Shown: positions 1 through 10,090, numbered from the stretch's first letter. The stretch is 64,000 nucleotides of DNA from Methylobacillus arboreus (GCF_020532725.1 NZ_JAJAVC010000006.1:558001-622000); one strand, 5' to 3'. Notes: generated by a model from the letters alone, not told the origin. Translations and numbers: made by a program.

Positions 1-498
1 AAGCTGTCCGTGCGTCCTGTGAGCACCAACCTTAGCGAACTGCTGGAACGCCTAGTGCATGACATCACGCCGCAGGCGCAAGCATCGGGTTACACCATCA
101 GCCTTGAGATTCAAGACAATATCCGTGGGGACTGGGATGCCTTCCGTCTCGAACAGATCATTGTCAACCTGCTGACCAATGCCATGCGCTATGGCAACAC
201 CAAACCCATCAGCATCTCGTTGCAACAGCAGGAAAACCAGGCTGTGATTACTGTACGCGACCAAGGACAAGGTATTTCACCTGAAGACCAGGAACGTATC
301 TTCCTCGCTTTCGAACGTTGCCAGGGCAACCAAGTCAGTGCAGGCCTGGGGCTGGGGCTGTATATCGCCCAGCAACTCGCAACGGCACACCACGGGAAAA
401 TACTGGTGGAAAGCACGTTGGGCCAAGGCTCGGCCTTTACCCTGCAACTGCCATTGCAGGCGCAATATGCAGATGCTGCAGGTGTGCCTGATAGCTAA
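1..498 (+). CDS. Sensor histidine kinase, C-terminal ATPase domain (5' truncated)
   Basis: The reading frame is open from the first base, so this is the 3' end of a larger gene. The visible part is a GHKL-type HATPase_c domain. The N box is LLTNAMRYG, the G1 box is VRDQGQGISPED, the F box follows at IFLAFERC, and the G2 box is GLGLGLYIAQQLA. The end (STLGQGSAFTLQLPL) is the usual last strand of the fold. The phosphoacceptor His box and any sensor region lie upstream of the window, so the signal is unknown. By family, it would autophosphorylate and pass phosphate to a response regulator, which may be encoded upstream. It converges on katG with a shared hairpin between them. Confidence 0.9.
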   Translation, partial: KLSVRPVSTNLSELLERLVHDITPQAQASGYTISLEIQDNIRGDWDAFRLEQIIVNLLTNAMRYGNTKPISISLQQQENQAVITVRDQGQGISPEDQERIFLAFERCQGNQVSAGLGLGLYIAQQLATAHHGKILVESTLGQGSAFTLQLPLQAQYADAAGVPDS

Positions 499-542
499 AA
501 AAGTAATGCTCAAGGCAGCTATTATTGCACTACCTTGAGCAT
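495..542 (-). terminator. Intrinsic terminator of katG
   Basis: A 10-bp perfect stem (506-515 with 533-542, ATGCTCAAGG / CCTTGAGCAT) is followed on the minus strand by a run of T (complement of the A run at 497-502). It lies between the convergent kinase and katG genes and fits best as the katG terminator. Confidence 0.65.
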
Positions 543-562
543 CATTTACTCAACGGGACTGA

Positions 563-2839
<2,277 letters not shown>

Positions 2840-2885
2840 TTATTATTGACCGGCCCACGCCAGCCCAGCTGGCATGGGCACCTGG

Positions 2886-3161
2886 CTAATGCAGGATGCT
2901 GTCGGCAAAAAGCCCCAGCGACTTGTCCACATCGGGTTTGTCATTGCTGACTGCTGTCTCCTGCCTCGGGCTGTTGCCAAGTATGCTGTTGGCGAAAAGG
3001 CCCAGGGAGCGGTCAACATCGGGCTTGTCATTGCTGGTTGCCTCCGGCAGAGGCTTCCATGTGCCCAGCAGGCTGGTTGCGAATGGGAAAATGGACTCTG
3101 CCTGGGCAGAAGAAACTGCGGATGCCATCAGGATGGCCGCCCCTATGATTTGCTTTTTCAT
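2886..3161 (-). CDS. Small secreted protein with two 19-residue repeats
   Basis: The 91-residue protein has a clear signal peptide (residues 1-21, ending SSAQA) and a mature part dominated by a direct repeat. The copies are residues 43-61 and 72-90, SNDKPDVDRSLGLFANSIL and SNDKPDVDKSLGLFADSIL, 17 of 19 identical and 29 residues apart. No Cys and no known enzymatic motif is present. The start is supported by AGGAGA eight bases upstream. It lies 64 bp before katG on the same strand and may be co-transcribed with it under OxyR. I do not recognise the family. The repeat unit looks like a short binding or amphipathic motif; any link to peroxide stress comes only from context. Confidence 0.75.
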   Translation of the reverse strand: MKKQIIGAAILMASAVSSAQAESIFPFATSLLGTWKPLPEATSNDKPDVDRSLGLFANSILGNSPRQETAVSNDKPDVDKSLGLFADSILH

Positions 3162-3472
3162 GACTATCTCCTAAATAAATTAATGATTTCACTGATCTGC
3201 TTTCCTCCACTCCGCATCTAGAATTCAAATGCCTAGCGGAGCAGTGGAACCATTAAAGTTTTTTTTGGGCAGCAGGTGAAATTCATTCCCTCAATACCCC
3301 TATCGGCAAAATCAATAATCGGAAAATGGTGATATCGCTAGAATGGGCAGCAAAAAGCGGCTATCAATGGAATAGCCCGGCGGCAACTATGGGGCGGATG
3401 GAACATGAAGTGCATTGGATGGAAAGGATACAAAGCCGGCATGGCATTTGTATAATCGGCAGAGGTAAGCAA
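3162..3472. promoter_or_regulatory. Divergent promoter region between repeat peptide/katG and oxyR
   Basis: This 311-bp gap separates the divergent secreted-peptide gene and oxyR. It contains an imperfect inverted repeat (CCACTCCGC near 3209 with GCGGAGCAGTGG near 3236) and a TATAAT hexamer at 3451-3456, 17 bp before the oxyR ATG, with no convincing -35. A single OxyR/KatG control region is expected here, but I could not define an OxyR consensus site with confidence. No gene is seen in it. Confidence 0.5.
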
Positions 3473-4348
3473 ATGAACTTGAGAGACTTGAATTATCTGA
3501 TCGCGGTCGCTGACTGCAAAAACTTCAGCCAGGCGGCAAACCACTGCGCTATTTGCCAATCGACACTGAGCACTCAGATCAAGAAACTGGAGGATTACCT
3601 CAACGTGCCTATTTTTGTGCGCGAGAAAAACCAGGTCAGCATCACTGAGCTGGGCGAGCAGATCGTGCAGGTTGCGCGCACGGTGATGAACAATGTGGAA
3701 CATATCCGGCAGATTGCGGCGCAGGCGCAGAACCCGCAGGGCACCAAGCTATCGCTTGGCGCGTTCCCCTCGGTTGCCAGCTATGTATTGCCGGAATATG
3801 TATTTCGCATCAAACAGCATTTTCCCGACATGAAAATGCTGCTGATTGAAGAAAAAACCAGCGCATTGATGGACCTGCTGCTGGGCATGAAGCTGGATGC
3901 GGCCTTGCTGGCCCTGCCGGTAGAACACCCCGAGCTTGAGTCCAGAATACTGTTCGAGGACCCATTCACGCTCGCCGTCTGCCCCGACCACCCGCTGGCG
4001 GGCCTGCAGGAGGTTGACCTCAACTCGGTAGACCGGGAAAACCTGCTGTTGCTCGATGAAGGCCACTGCCTGCGCGACCAGGCGCTAAAGCTGTGCAACC
4101 CATCGCGCTTTATCGAGGATGACTTCCGCGCCTCCAGCCTGGAAACGCTGCGCTTCATGGTCAAGAACGGCGTAGGCATTACGCTGATGCCCTCCGTGGC
4201 GGTTCAACCGGACGATAGCGATATCCGCTATATCGACATCAAGCAGCAGCCCAGCCGCACCATCGCCATGGTTTGGCGCAAGAACCATCCGCGCAAGAAA
4301 CTGTTCGAGCAATTAGCCGTGTTGCTTGCCTATAAGCCATTGGCCTGA
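3473..4348 (+). CDS. oxyR: Hydrogen-peroxide sensor and LysR-type regulator OxyR
   Basis: The 291-residue LysR-family protein has an N-terminal winged helix-turn-helix (about residues 1-60) and a periplasmic-binding-like regulatory domain. The redox cysteines fall at C199 and C208 in EGHCLRDQALKLC, the same numbers and spacing as E. coli OxyR, so identification is strong. By family, it forms the C199-C208 disulfide on H2O2 and activates peroxide defence genes. The frame stays open 147 bp upstream, but family alignment (MNLRDLNYLIAVAD) and the AGAGGT ribosome site fix the start here. It is divergent from the repeat peptide and katG, its likely targets. Confidence 0.95.
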   Translation: MNLRDLNYLIAVADCKNFSQAANHCAICQSTLSTQIKKLEDYLNVPIFVREKNQVSITELGEQIVQVARTVMNNVEHIRQIAAQAQNPQGTKLSLGAFPSVASYVLPEYVFRIKQHFPDMKMLLIEEKTSALMDLLLGMKLDAALLALPVEHPELESRILFEDPFTLAVCPDHPLAGLQEVDLNSVDRENLLLLDEGHCLRDQALKLCNPSRFIEDDFRASSLETLRFMVKNGVGITLMPSVAVQPDDSDIRYIDIKQQPSRTIAMVWRKNHPRKKLFEQLAVLLAYKPLA

Positions 4349-4380
4349 GACTAAGACAAGAGCGCGCTGGAACCCAGCAA

Positions 4381-4442
4381 TCTGCCAAGCCCATGCTTGG
4401 CAGAAGTCAGCATGGAAAATCCCTGGCGCCACTGCCAGTGGC
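4381..4442. other. Two hairpins in the convergent gap between oxyR and SDR
   Basis: The first hairpin has a 10-bp perfect stem with loop CCAT (4381-4404, TCTGCCAAGC / GCTTGGCAGA). The second is a 7-bp palindrome GCCACTG-C-CAGTGGC (4428-4442). Neither has a T run, so they may be weak bidirectional terminators or mRNA 3'-end stabilisers. Confidence 0.4.
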
Positions 4443-4485
4443 TTGATACTCCTCAATGTGATTACAGGTTTAAGGCAAGACCGTA

Positions 4486-5238
4486 TCAGAGGAAGATCCC
4501 GCCGGATGCTTCGATACGCTGGCCATTCACCCAGCGGCTGTCTTCAGACAGCAAGACCGCCGCCAACGCGCCGATGTCGTCAGGAAGGCCTACGCGCCCA
4601 AGCGCTGTCTGGTCCGCGACAAACCGGTTGATGTCGGCATTGTCACGCACAGCACCACCACCGAAGTCTGTCTCGATCGCTCCAGGCGCCAACACATTGG
4701 CCCGGATCCCACGGGGGCCAAGCTCCTTGGCAAGGTATCTGGTCAATACCTCGATGCCGCCCTTCATGGCTGCATAGGCAGCATAACCGGGCAGAGAGAA
4801 GCGCGCCAGGCCGCTGGACAAATTGAGGATATGTCCGCCATCCCGGATCAACGGCAGCAATTTCTGCGTCAGGAAGAATACGCCCTTGAAATGGATATCC
4901 ACCAGCTGATCAAATTGCTGCTCCGTGGTCTCGGCAATCGGGGCATAGATGCCGATTCCGGCGTTATTGACCAGGAAATCAAAATCCTGCCTGCCCCATT
5001 GCTGCAATGCCTGGCGAACCTCATCTGCAAAGCGCCCGAAGCTGCTGCTGTCACCGACATCAAGCTGCAAAGCAACAGCCTTTGCGCCCAACTGCTCAAT
5101 CTCTGCCACCGCCGAGGCTGCATCCCCGGCACCACTGCGATAGGTGATGATGCTATCCACATGACGACGCGCGAGATTCAGCGCCGTGCTGCGCCCCAGG
5201 CCACGGTTGCCGCCAGTAATAATCGCTATCTTGCCCAT
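4486..5238 (-). CDS. Short-chain dehydrogenase/reductase
   Basis: This 250-residue classical SDR shows the cofactor motif TGGNRGLG near the N terminus, the NNAG motif after strand 4, a Ser in NLSSG, and the catalytic YAAMK tetrad segment. The C-terminal VNGQRIEASGG matches the family. It would reduce or oxidise a carbonyl/alcohol with NAD(P)H in the cytoplasm; the substrate cannot be read from sequence. A LysR gene starts 119 bp away in the opposite direction and probably controls it. The ribosome site GGAAAGATC precedes the ATG. Confidence 0.88.
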   Translation of the reverse strand: MGKIAIITGGNRGLGRSTALNLARRHVDSIITYRSGAGDAASAVAEIEQLGAKAVALQLDVGDSSSFGRFADEVRQALQQWGRQDFDFLVNNAGIGIYAPIAETTEQQFDQLVDIHFKGVFFLTQKLLPLIRDGGHILNLSSGLARFSLPGYAAYAAMKGGIEVLTRYLAKELGPRGIRANVLAPGAIETDFGGGAVRDNADINRFVADQTALGRVGLPDDIGALAAVLLSEDSRWVNGQRIEASGGIFL

Positions 5239-5322
5239 GATCTTTCCTCCATTCGTTAGTTAAGCGTGAACACAGTCTATTGCAACAACAAAACCTGATA
5301 AATATCAACAAAATGATTACAC

Positions 5323-5341
5323 TGTTCATATTATTTGAACA
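5323..5341. promoter_or_regulatory. Candidate LysR operator
   Basis: The perfect inverted repeat TGTTCA-N7-TGAACA contains the T-N11-A arrangement typical of LysR-family sites. It lies 16 bp before the TTG start of the LysR gene, between it and the divergent SDR gene, which suits autoregulation and control of the SDR gene. Confidence 0.5.
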
Positions 5342-5356
5342 AATAAAAGGCAAGCA

Positions 5357-6274
5357 TTGGACAAACTACATGCCATGACTGCATTTACACGCGTTGCCGA
5401 ACTCTCCAGCTTTACCCAGGCCGCCATCAGCCTGGGCTTGCCCAAAGGCAGCATCTCGATGGCGGTACAAAACCTGGAGGCACACCTGGGCACCAGGTTG
5501 TTGCAGCGCACTACGCGCAAGGTCGTGCTGACCCATGATGGACAGCTGTTCTACCAGCGTTGCAAGGACCTGCTGACGGATATGGATGAGTTGGAATCCA
5601 TGTTCCTGCTCGATGAAAAAGGCATCCATGGACGCATCCGCGTCGATGTGCCGCTGGCGGTCGCACGCGAGGTGCTCATGCCCCACCTGCCTGCATTTCT
5701 GGCCCAGCACCCCGGCATCAAGATAGAGCTGAGCAGTACGGACCGCCGGGTGGACCTGGTGGCAGAAGGCTTCGATTGTGTCGTCCGGGTCGGCAGCCTT
5801 GGCGACTCGGGGTTGATTGCGCGCCATGTCGGCCTGCATCCTATCGTCAACTGTGCAAGCCCGGAATATTTGCAGCGGCACGGCATCCCTATAACGCTGG
5901 ATGACCTAGGCCGGCATTTCACGGTACATTACGCACAGATGCTGGGTTCGGAAGACGCTTATTGGGAATATGCCCATGGCAATGACAATAGGCGCGTGAA
6001 AATGCAGTCCATCATCACGGTCAACAACAGCGATGCCTACAGCCAGGCCTGCCTGGCCGGGCTGGGCATTATCCAGGTGCCGCTGGCCGCAGCGAGGACT
6101 CATCTCAAGCACGGCCGGCTGGTCGAAATATTGCCGGAGTACCGCGCAGCACCGATGCCGATCTCCATGCTGTATCCCAACCGGCGCCACCAACCGCGCC
6201 GGGTCCGGGTATTCATGGACTGGCTGACAGCAATGCTGCAAGACTATCTAGGGTCTGTTGACGTTACATCCTGA
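5357..6274 (+). CDS. LysR-family regulator, divergent from the SDR gene
   Basis: The 305-residue protein has the LysR helix-turn-helix in its first 60 residues (FTQAAISLGLPKGSISMAVQNLE) and a substrate-binding co-inducer domain. It resembles the large subgroup beginning MDKLxAMxxFxRV, which supports the TTG start at 5357 with AAAGG upstream rather than the internal ATG. The last nine codons (from 6249) read CTA GGG TCT GTT GAC GTT, a sequence resembling the end of the palindromic repeat at 27700, so the native C terminus may have been altered by an old element. The target is probably the adjacent SDR gene. Confidence 0.85.
   Translation: MDKLHAMTAFTRVAELSSFTQAAISLGLPKGSISMAVQNLEAHLGTRLLQRTTRKVVLTHDGQLFYQRCKDLLTDMDELESMFLLDEKGIHGRIRVDVPLAVAREVLMPHLPAFLAQHPGIKIELSSTDRRVDLVAEGFDCVVRVGSLGDSGLIARHVGLHPIVNCASPEYLQRHGIPITLDDLGRHFTVHYAQMLGSEDAYWEYAHGNDNRRVKMQSIITVNNSDAYSQACLAGLGIIQVPLAAARTHLKHGRLVEILPEYRAAPMPISMLYPNRRHQPRRVRVFMDWLTAMLQDYLGSVDVTS
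6251..6265. repeat. Single end of a GGGTCTGTT-type element (remnant)
   Basis: GGGTCTGTTGACGTT matches 13 of 15 bases of the arms of the palindrome at 27700-27753, and both are preceded by CTA. It overlaps the last codons of the LysR gene. No partner end is seen nearby. Confidence 0.35.
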
Positions 6275-6275
6275 T

Positions 6276-6839
6276 TCAATTGCTGGCCAGGCATGACGCC
6301 AGGTAATGGCGACGGGTATTGCCATCCAGGTTCATGGCCGTGGCATTGATCTGGCACTGCTTGCGCACCTGCTCCGCGGGTTTATCCAGGTAAGCCTGCG
6401 AAATTACGCAAGTATTGAGGTAGTGCTCGCGCACCAGCCCTTGCAAGTTCATTGCCGTGGCGTTTACATGGCAAGCCTTCATGACCATGAATTCATCTTC
6501 CGCCGCTGCTTTGGCAAATGCCGGCCAGGCCAGCAACAATGATAGAGGAAGGATATACAAGAGCCTGTTCACAACCTTTTCATGGGGTACGCATGGATTC
6601 AAAACGCGTCCGATCAAGGCGCAGGCCGCAGGTGATGCTCGTTGCCTCGCCAAGGACTGCAACGCGGAGCAGGCGCGTTTTGAGTCCATGCCCTGCGGGT
6701 TGTCCCGCCACGGCAGCCGCTGCTGCGTTGCCCATCCTCGCCGGGCAGCGAGCCCGGCTGTGGTGGGCGCCTTGCTCCGACTGCCGTGACGGGCAACATA
6801 CCCGATGAAAAGGTTGTAAACAGGCTCTGAGGTTTTCAT
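6276..6839 (-). CDS. PsiF-repeat secreted protein disrupted by a MITE-like insert
   Basis: The C-terminal part has two PsiF-type repeats, each with paired Cys (KACHVNATAMNL...NTC and KQCQINATAMNL...ASC), preceded by a good signal peptide (LLYILPLSLLLAWPAFAKA). The codons before that signal peptide come from the inserted element at 6561-6827. The original start MKTS (ATG at 6839, a few bases before the element) is now separated from its signal peptide by about 90 element-derived residues, read through in frame without a stop. Translation may instead restart at the GTG at 6572, inside the element's end, giving VNRLLYILPLS and a 98-residue exported protein. The function of PsiF proteins (phosphate-starvation-inducible, periplasmic) is poorly known. 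It is related to the three-repeat psiF at 12206. Confidence 0.6.
   Translation of the reverse strand: MKTSEPVYNLFIGYVARHGSRSKAPTTAGLAARRGWATQQRLPWRDNPQGMDSKRACSALQSLARQRASPAACALIGRVLNPCVPHEKVVNRLLYILPLSLLLAWPAFAKAAAEDEFMVMKACHVNATAMNLQGLVREHYLNTCVISQAYLDKPAEQVRKQCQINATAMNLDGNTRRHYLASCLASN
6561..6827. mobile_element. MITE-like non-autonomous element with 27-bp inverted ends
   Basis: The left end (6561-6587) begins GAGCCTGTTCACAACC and the right end (6801-6827) is its complement with two mismatches in 27 bp. The ~210-bp interior is very GC-rich, holds a second inverted repeat (TTCAAAACGCG near 6597, CGCGTTTTGA near 6675) and has no transposase. The ends resemble those of IS5-related (IS427/IS1031-type) elements as I remember them. 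No clear target duplication is visible. It lies in the signal-peptide region of the PsiF-repeat gene. A related single end is at 59338. Confidence 0.75.
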
Positions 6840-6998
6840 TTGCGCTTTCTCCATAGTTTGAGTGTACTGAGCCAGTCTGACGCTGGCCTTGATATGTCCG
6901 CCTGAACGATATTACGCCTTTCGCGCTTGCGCGGCACTAGCGAATTTAGTACCGTAGGCTACATAACTTCTGCATTATTGACGCCCATTGTTACCGCC

Positions 6999-7682
6999 AT
7001 GCTAGAACCCGTCACCCATCCCCATCCGGAATCGCTGCCCGCTGCCTGGGTGCTTGCCATCCCTGAGCTGCAAGCCCTTTACAACAGCACCAGCGCCACC
7101 CTTGAAACGGAAGAAGATGTACGCCCGCGCCGTGGCTTGTGGTTTGAGGCATTGCGCCAGGTGGAGCCGTCTGCCGTCCGGGTCGTGCTGTTGGGGCAGG
7201 ATCCGTACCACGGCGAGGATCGCGGCATACAACAGGCGCATGGTTTGTCGTTCTCGGTGCCGGAAGGGGTGAGGCCGCCGCCATCGCTGCGCAATATGCT
7301 GAAAGAAATGCAGTCGGATTTGGGGCAAACCCTGTCAAGCGGCAATTTGACGCCATGGGCCAGGCAAGGGGTGCTGCTGCTCAATGCATCGCTCACCACC
7401 CGCGGCGGGGTAGCGGGCGCGCACAGCAAGCACTGGCAGGCGTTTACCCATGCCTTGATGCGCTATCTCGGCCAGCGCGAAGCGCCCCTGGTCTTTATTC
7501 TCTGGGGAAGTCACGCCCAGCAATTCCGGCCCTTGATTGCCGCGCATCATGCCGTCATCAGTTCGGTCCATCCTTCACCATTATCTGCCCATCGCGGCTT
7601 TTTCGGCAGCAAGCCTTATTCGCGCGTAAACGCCGCCTTGCTGGATTTGGGCCTGCCCGAGATCATCTGGGGAGAGGGTTGA
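6999..7682 (+). CDS. ung: Uracil-DNA glycosylase
   Basis: This family-1 enzyme of 227 residues removes uracil from DNA in base-excision repair. The water-activating motif GQDPYH is at residues 66-71, and the DNA-intercalating loop HPSPLSAHRG is at 191-200. LNASLTTRGG, carrying the uracil-binding Asn, lies between them. The length matches the family. An upstream TTG at 6927 is in frame, but the segment before MLEPV has no family resemblance, so the ATG at 6999 is chosen despite a poor ribosome site. Confidence 0.94.
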   Translation: MLEPVTHPHPESLPAAWVLAIPELQALYNSTSATLETEEDVRPRRGLWFEALRQVEPSAVRVVLLGQDPYHGEDRGIQQAHGLSFSVPEGVRPPPSLRNMLKEMQSDLGQTLSSGNLTPWARQGVLLLNASLTTRGGVAGAHSKHWQAFTHALMRYLGQREAPLVFILWGSHAQQFRPLIAAHHAVISSVHPSPLSAHRGFFGSKPYSRVNAALLDLGLPEIIWGEG

Positions 7683-7742
7683 GCAGTCCGGATTATTTAC
7701 CATGCCTAAGCCGGGGCTGAAACTCATCGGGCAACATTGATA

Positions 7743-8261
7743 TTACCTGGTCAACAGGTCGATCGTAGTCAAAATGATATAGGTCGTCGGATCATAGACA
7801 ACGTTATACCCCTGGTAATAGCCAATCACATACCCTGGCGGCGGCGGTGGCAACGTCTGCAGGACATGCACAGGCACCGGCGTGATATAGGGGCGATACG
7901 CTGGCAACACGGCATAACCCGGCTGGAAATAAGGCCGGTGGTCACGGTTCAGTGACCGCAGGCTGCGCTGATACTGGGTCTGCAGGCGCTGGCGGTCATT
8001 ATCACGGAAATTGTAATGGACATTCTGCACGACAACAGGCTGCGAACGGCGTTCCACACGGCGGTCAGGCTGACGCTGCTGATCCCAGCCGCCGCGGCTT
8101 CTATTCGCATCCGGACGATGGCCTTCCGAGCGTTGCTCCTGGCGCTGGCCCCTGTCGCGCCTGTCGTCGCGGTCCGCATAGGCGGAATTCAGGCTCATCG
8201 CGGTGGTGAGCAACGCCAGCGCAAGTGCTGACAAGGTTTTGATATAGCGTGGCTTATTCAT
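7743..8261 (-). CDS. RcnB-like periplasmic protein
   Basis: The 172-residue precursor has a signal peptide (about 30 residues, ending NSAYA). A very Arg/Asp/Gln-rich low-complexity region follows (DRDDRRDRGQRQEQRSEG and more). The compact C-terminal part, PPGYVIGYYQGYNVVYD followed by a hydrophobic end, resembles the domain of RcnB (nickel/cobalt homeostasis). The start is set by AAGGAG before ATG 8261; a longer frame to 8288 lacks such a site. It is the last of three envelope genes on the minus strand, 49 bp after the glycine-zipper lipoprotein gene. Metal homeostasis is only suggested by family. Confidence 0.7.
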   Translation of the reverse strand: MNKPRYIKTLSALALALLTTAMSLNSAYADRDDRRDRGQRQEQRSEGHRPDANRSRGGWDQQRQPDRRVERRSQPVVVQNVHYNFRDNDRQRLQTQYQRSLRSLNRDHRPYFQPGYAVLPAYRPYITPVPVHVLQTLPPPPPGYVIGYYQGYNVVYDPTTYIILTTIDLLTR

Positions 8262-8310
8262 GAGTCTTCTCCTTGAGAGGTAATCCAACTGCTTTTTGTC
8301 CGTGTGGCAT

Positions 8311-8856
8311 TCACTCGCGGTAGTCCGGCGGCACGACTGCTGCTGAAAGCGGCGCTCCCTGATAGCCGGGCGGCGGCGGTGGCAAGGGTGCGCTGGTGTT
8401 GCGGTTCACATTGCCGCCTTGCTGGTATGTGTTAGCCAAACTGGCGGCAACCGCCACCTTGTGGCCCTTGGCATACATGCACTGGGTATAGGCATTGTCA
8501 TAGCGCTGCTGCGCAGTGTAATAAGAGCTTGATGCGGCATCTGCGCCTGCCACTGTGCCAACCAGCAGGCCGGAACCCGCGCCCACCGCGGCGCCCTGGT
8601 GGCCACCGACGGCCGCACCCAGCAAGCCACCCACCACTGTGCCCACTGCTGCACTGGTCACGGCACTTTCCTTGGCGGACTCTTTGACGGAACCGCTTTG
8701 CTCAAACCCAAACTGGCGGCAGACGCTGTCGTCATAACGGAACTGGTCAAATTGCTTTCCCGTGCCCGGCAAGGCCATGCGGCTTGGGCCATCGGGCGGC
8801 ACCGTGGCGCAGGCGCTCAGCAATGTCAGTGGAACCAATAAAGCTGCAATTTTCAT
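8311..8856 (-). CDS. Glycine-zipper outer-membrane lipoprotein
   Basis: The 181-residue precursor has a lipoprotein signal peptide with lipobox LLSAC (Cys near residue 18). A glycine-zipper segment follows (AAVGTVVGGLLGAAVGGHQ and GAGSGLLVGTVAGA), as in SlyB/YMGG-type proteins that form membrane-embedded helical hairpins. The C terminus is Pro-rich (PLPPPPPGYQG). The frame remains open far upstream, but that part overlaps the preceding gene in another frame; ATG 8856 with GAGGA and the signal peptide decide the start. It sits 16 bp after the upstream gene and is probably co-transcribed. Confidence 0.8.
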   Translation of the reverse strand: MKIAALLVPLTLLSACATVPPDGPSRMALPGTGKQFDQFRYDDSVCRQFGFEQSGSVKESAKESAVTSAAVGTVVGGLLGAAVGGHQGAAVGAGSGLLVGTVAGADAASSSYYTAQQRYDNAYTQCMYAKGHKVAVAASLANTYQQGGNVNRNTSAPLPPPPPGYQGAPLSAAVVPPDYRE

Positions 8857-8872
8857 GATGTTTCCTCGGATC

Positions 8873-9286
8873 TTACTGGGGAGGTTGCGGCGCCACTTTC
8901 TGCCATCCTGAAGGACACTCCTTGATGTAGGGGTAATAACCTTCAGGCTGGTTGCAGTGATACCAATAAGCGCTATCCGCCGACTGCGGTGCAGCGCTTT
9001 GCTGTGGCGCCTGCTCAATATAGACTGGCGGCGGAACAGGAGCCGGGGCCGGCGCAACGATAACGGGCGGGTAATAGGGATAGGTCGGCACCCCATAGTA
9101 CGGGCGGGGATAATAAGGCCCCCAACCGGGACCATAAAAACCAGGACCAAAACCAGGGCCAAAATAAAAACCGATGTTAGGGCCGCCGCCGTGGCGATGA
9201 CCACGCCAGGGATCAGCCAGCGCCGTTCCACTCAACATAAGGCCTGCAACCAGCCCCACCACCATGATCTTGTTTACTGTACGCAT
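8873..9286 (-). CDS. Secreted Gly/Pro/Tyr-rich envelope protein
   Basis: The 137-residue precursor begins with a signal peptide (KIMVVGLVAGLMLSGTALA). The mature protein is low in complexity: alternating Gly-Pro-Tyr runs (FGPGFGPGFYGPGWGPYY), then Pro/Ala-rich sequence, and a short conserved end WYHCNQPEGYYPYIKECPSGW with two Cys that may form a disulfide. Such endings occur in many small proteobacterial envelope proteins of unknown function. The start at 9286 has GGAGG upstream. It is the first gene of a three-gene minus-strand unit with the glycine-zipper lipoprotein and the RcnB-like gene. Confidence 0.75.
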   Translation of the reverse strand: MRTVNKIMVVGLVAGLMLSGTALADPWRGHRHGGGPNIGFYFGPGFGPGFYGPGWGPYYPRPYYGVPTYPYYPPVIVAPAPAPVPPPVYIEQAPQQSAAPQSADSAYWYHCNQPEGYYPYIKECPSGWQKVAPQPPQ

Positions 9287-9454
9287 TTCACCTGCCTCCA
9301 TTTCCCACTAGCCGTGGTTATGATGTAAGACTGGCACGGTTGAACCAGAGTTTTGAGGGGTTAAGTAAAGATGCGTAATAATTCGTAAACACTTCGCCTT
9401 TGAATGCAAGCAATATGAGCAACCAGCAGTCTATCCCTGCAATGTCACACTTTT

Positions 9455-9467
9455 GCAACAATGTTGC
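9455..9467. promoter_or_regulatory. Short inverted repeat upstream of the MerC-like gene
   Basis: GCAAC-AAT-GTTGC is a perfect 5-bp inverted repeat about 80 bp before the MerC-like gene, in a 262-bp gap that otherwise shows no gene. It could be an operator; support is weak. Confidence 0.25.
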
Positions 9468-9548
9468 TTAATCCAAGCTAATTAGTCTAGAATATGCACT
9501 ACTGAAATTGCGTTTAAGTGCATCATCATCAATTCCTCCAAGCAAAAA

Positions 9549-9929
9549 TTGGTCAACTGGGACAAACTCGGCAACCTTGTCTCCCTGCTATGCCTGCTCC
9601 ACTGTATTGCATTGCCGTGGCTGGCAGTCGTCCTGCCTTTGTCCTTCCTGCTAGATGAAAGCGTGCATGTCTGGCTGTTTATTGCCTTGCTGCCTGCTGC
9701 CGTGTTTGGTGCGTGGTCAGGCTGGCGGCATCATGGCGATGGCAAGCCCAGCCTGTTGCTTGCAGCAGGCCTGGCGCTGGTGGGCGCTGCAGCGTTTATC
9801 CCCATGAATACCGCTACGGAAGTTGCACTTACCATACCGGGCAGTTTGCTCCTAATTGCCGGACACACCCTCAATCGCCGCCTCAAGCTCATCTCCCACA
9901 TTGCAAGCGCCAGCACGGCAACCCCATAG
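9549..9929 (+). CDS. MerC-family membrane protein
   Basis: The 126-residue protein is almost entirely hydrophobic, with about four membrane spans. It has the MerC-like start LGNLVSLLCLLHCIALPWL with a C-x3-C pair, and HHGDGKPSLLLAAGLALVG between spans 2 and 3. MerC proteins move mercuric ions, but many chromosomal relatives have no mer genes nearby, as here, so the substrate may differ. No ATG fits; TTG 9549 is the best start but has a poor ribosome site. It stands alone between divergent envelope genes and gnd. Confidence 0.7.
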   Translation: MVNWDKLGNLVSLLCLLHCIALPWLAVVLPLSFLLDESVHVWLFIALLPAAVFGAWSGWRHHGDGKPSLLLAAGLALVGAAAFIPMNTATEVALTIPGSLLLIAGHTLNRRLKLISHIASASTATP

Positions 9930-10090
9930 TAATTCACAATAATTTCCAAAATTCCCGGAACTTTGGCTTTGTAGGTTTTTCCATAAAGGTCTATAGTCTT
10001 GGCTGGGAGTTGTTTTACCGAGCTGTATATGCTCGCGTGCTGGTCTGGCTCTCGTTTCTATCCACCCTAAATTAACAAGAAGCAATCATC

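Noticed and set aside
3290-3360. OxyR binding site in the katG-oxyR gap
   Set aside because: Only loose ATAG/CTAT-like half-sites with wrong spacing were visible; not good enough to call.
3326-3472. 49-residue upstream extension of OxyR
   Set aside because: No family similarity; the ATG at 3473 has a ribosome site and places the redox Cys at 199 and 208.
8857-9231. In-frame upstream extension of the glycine-zipper lipoprotein
   Set aside because: It overlaps the neighbouring envelope gene in another frame and would bury the lipoprotein signal peptide.
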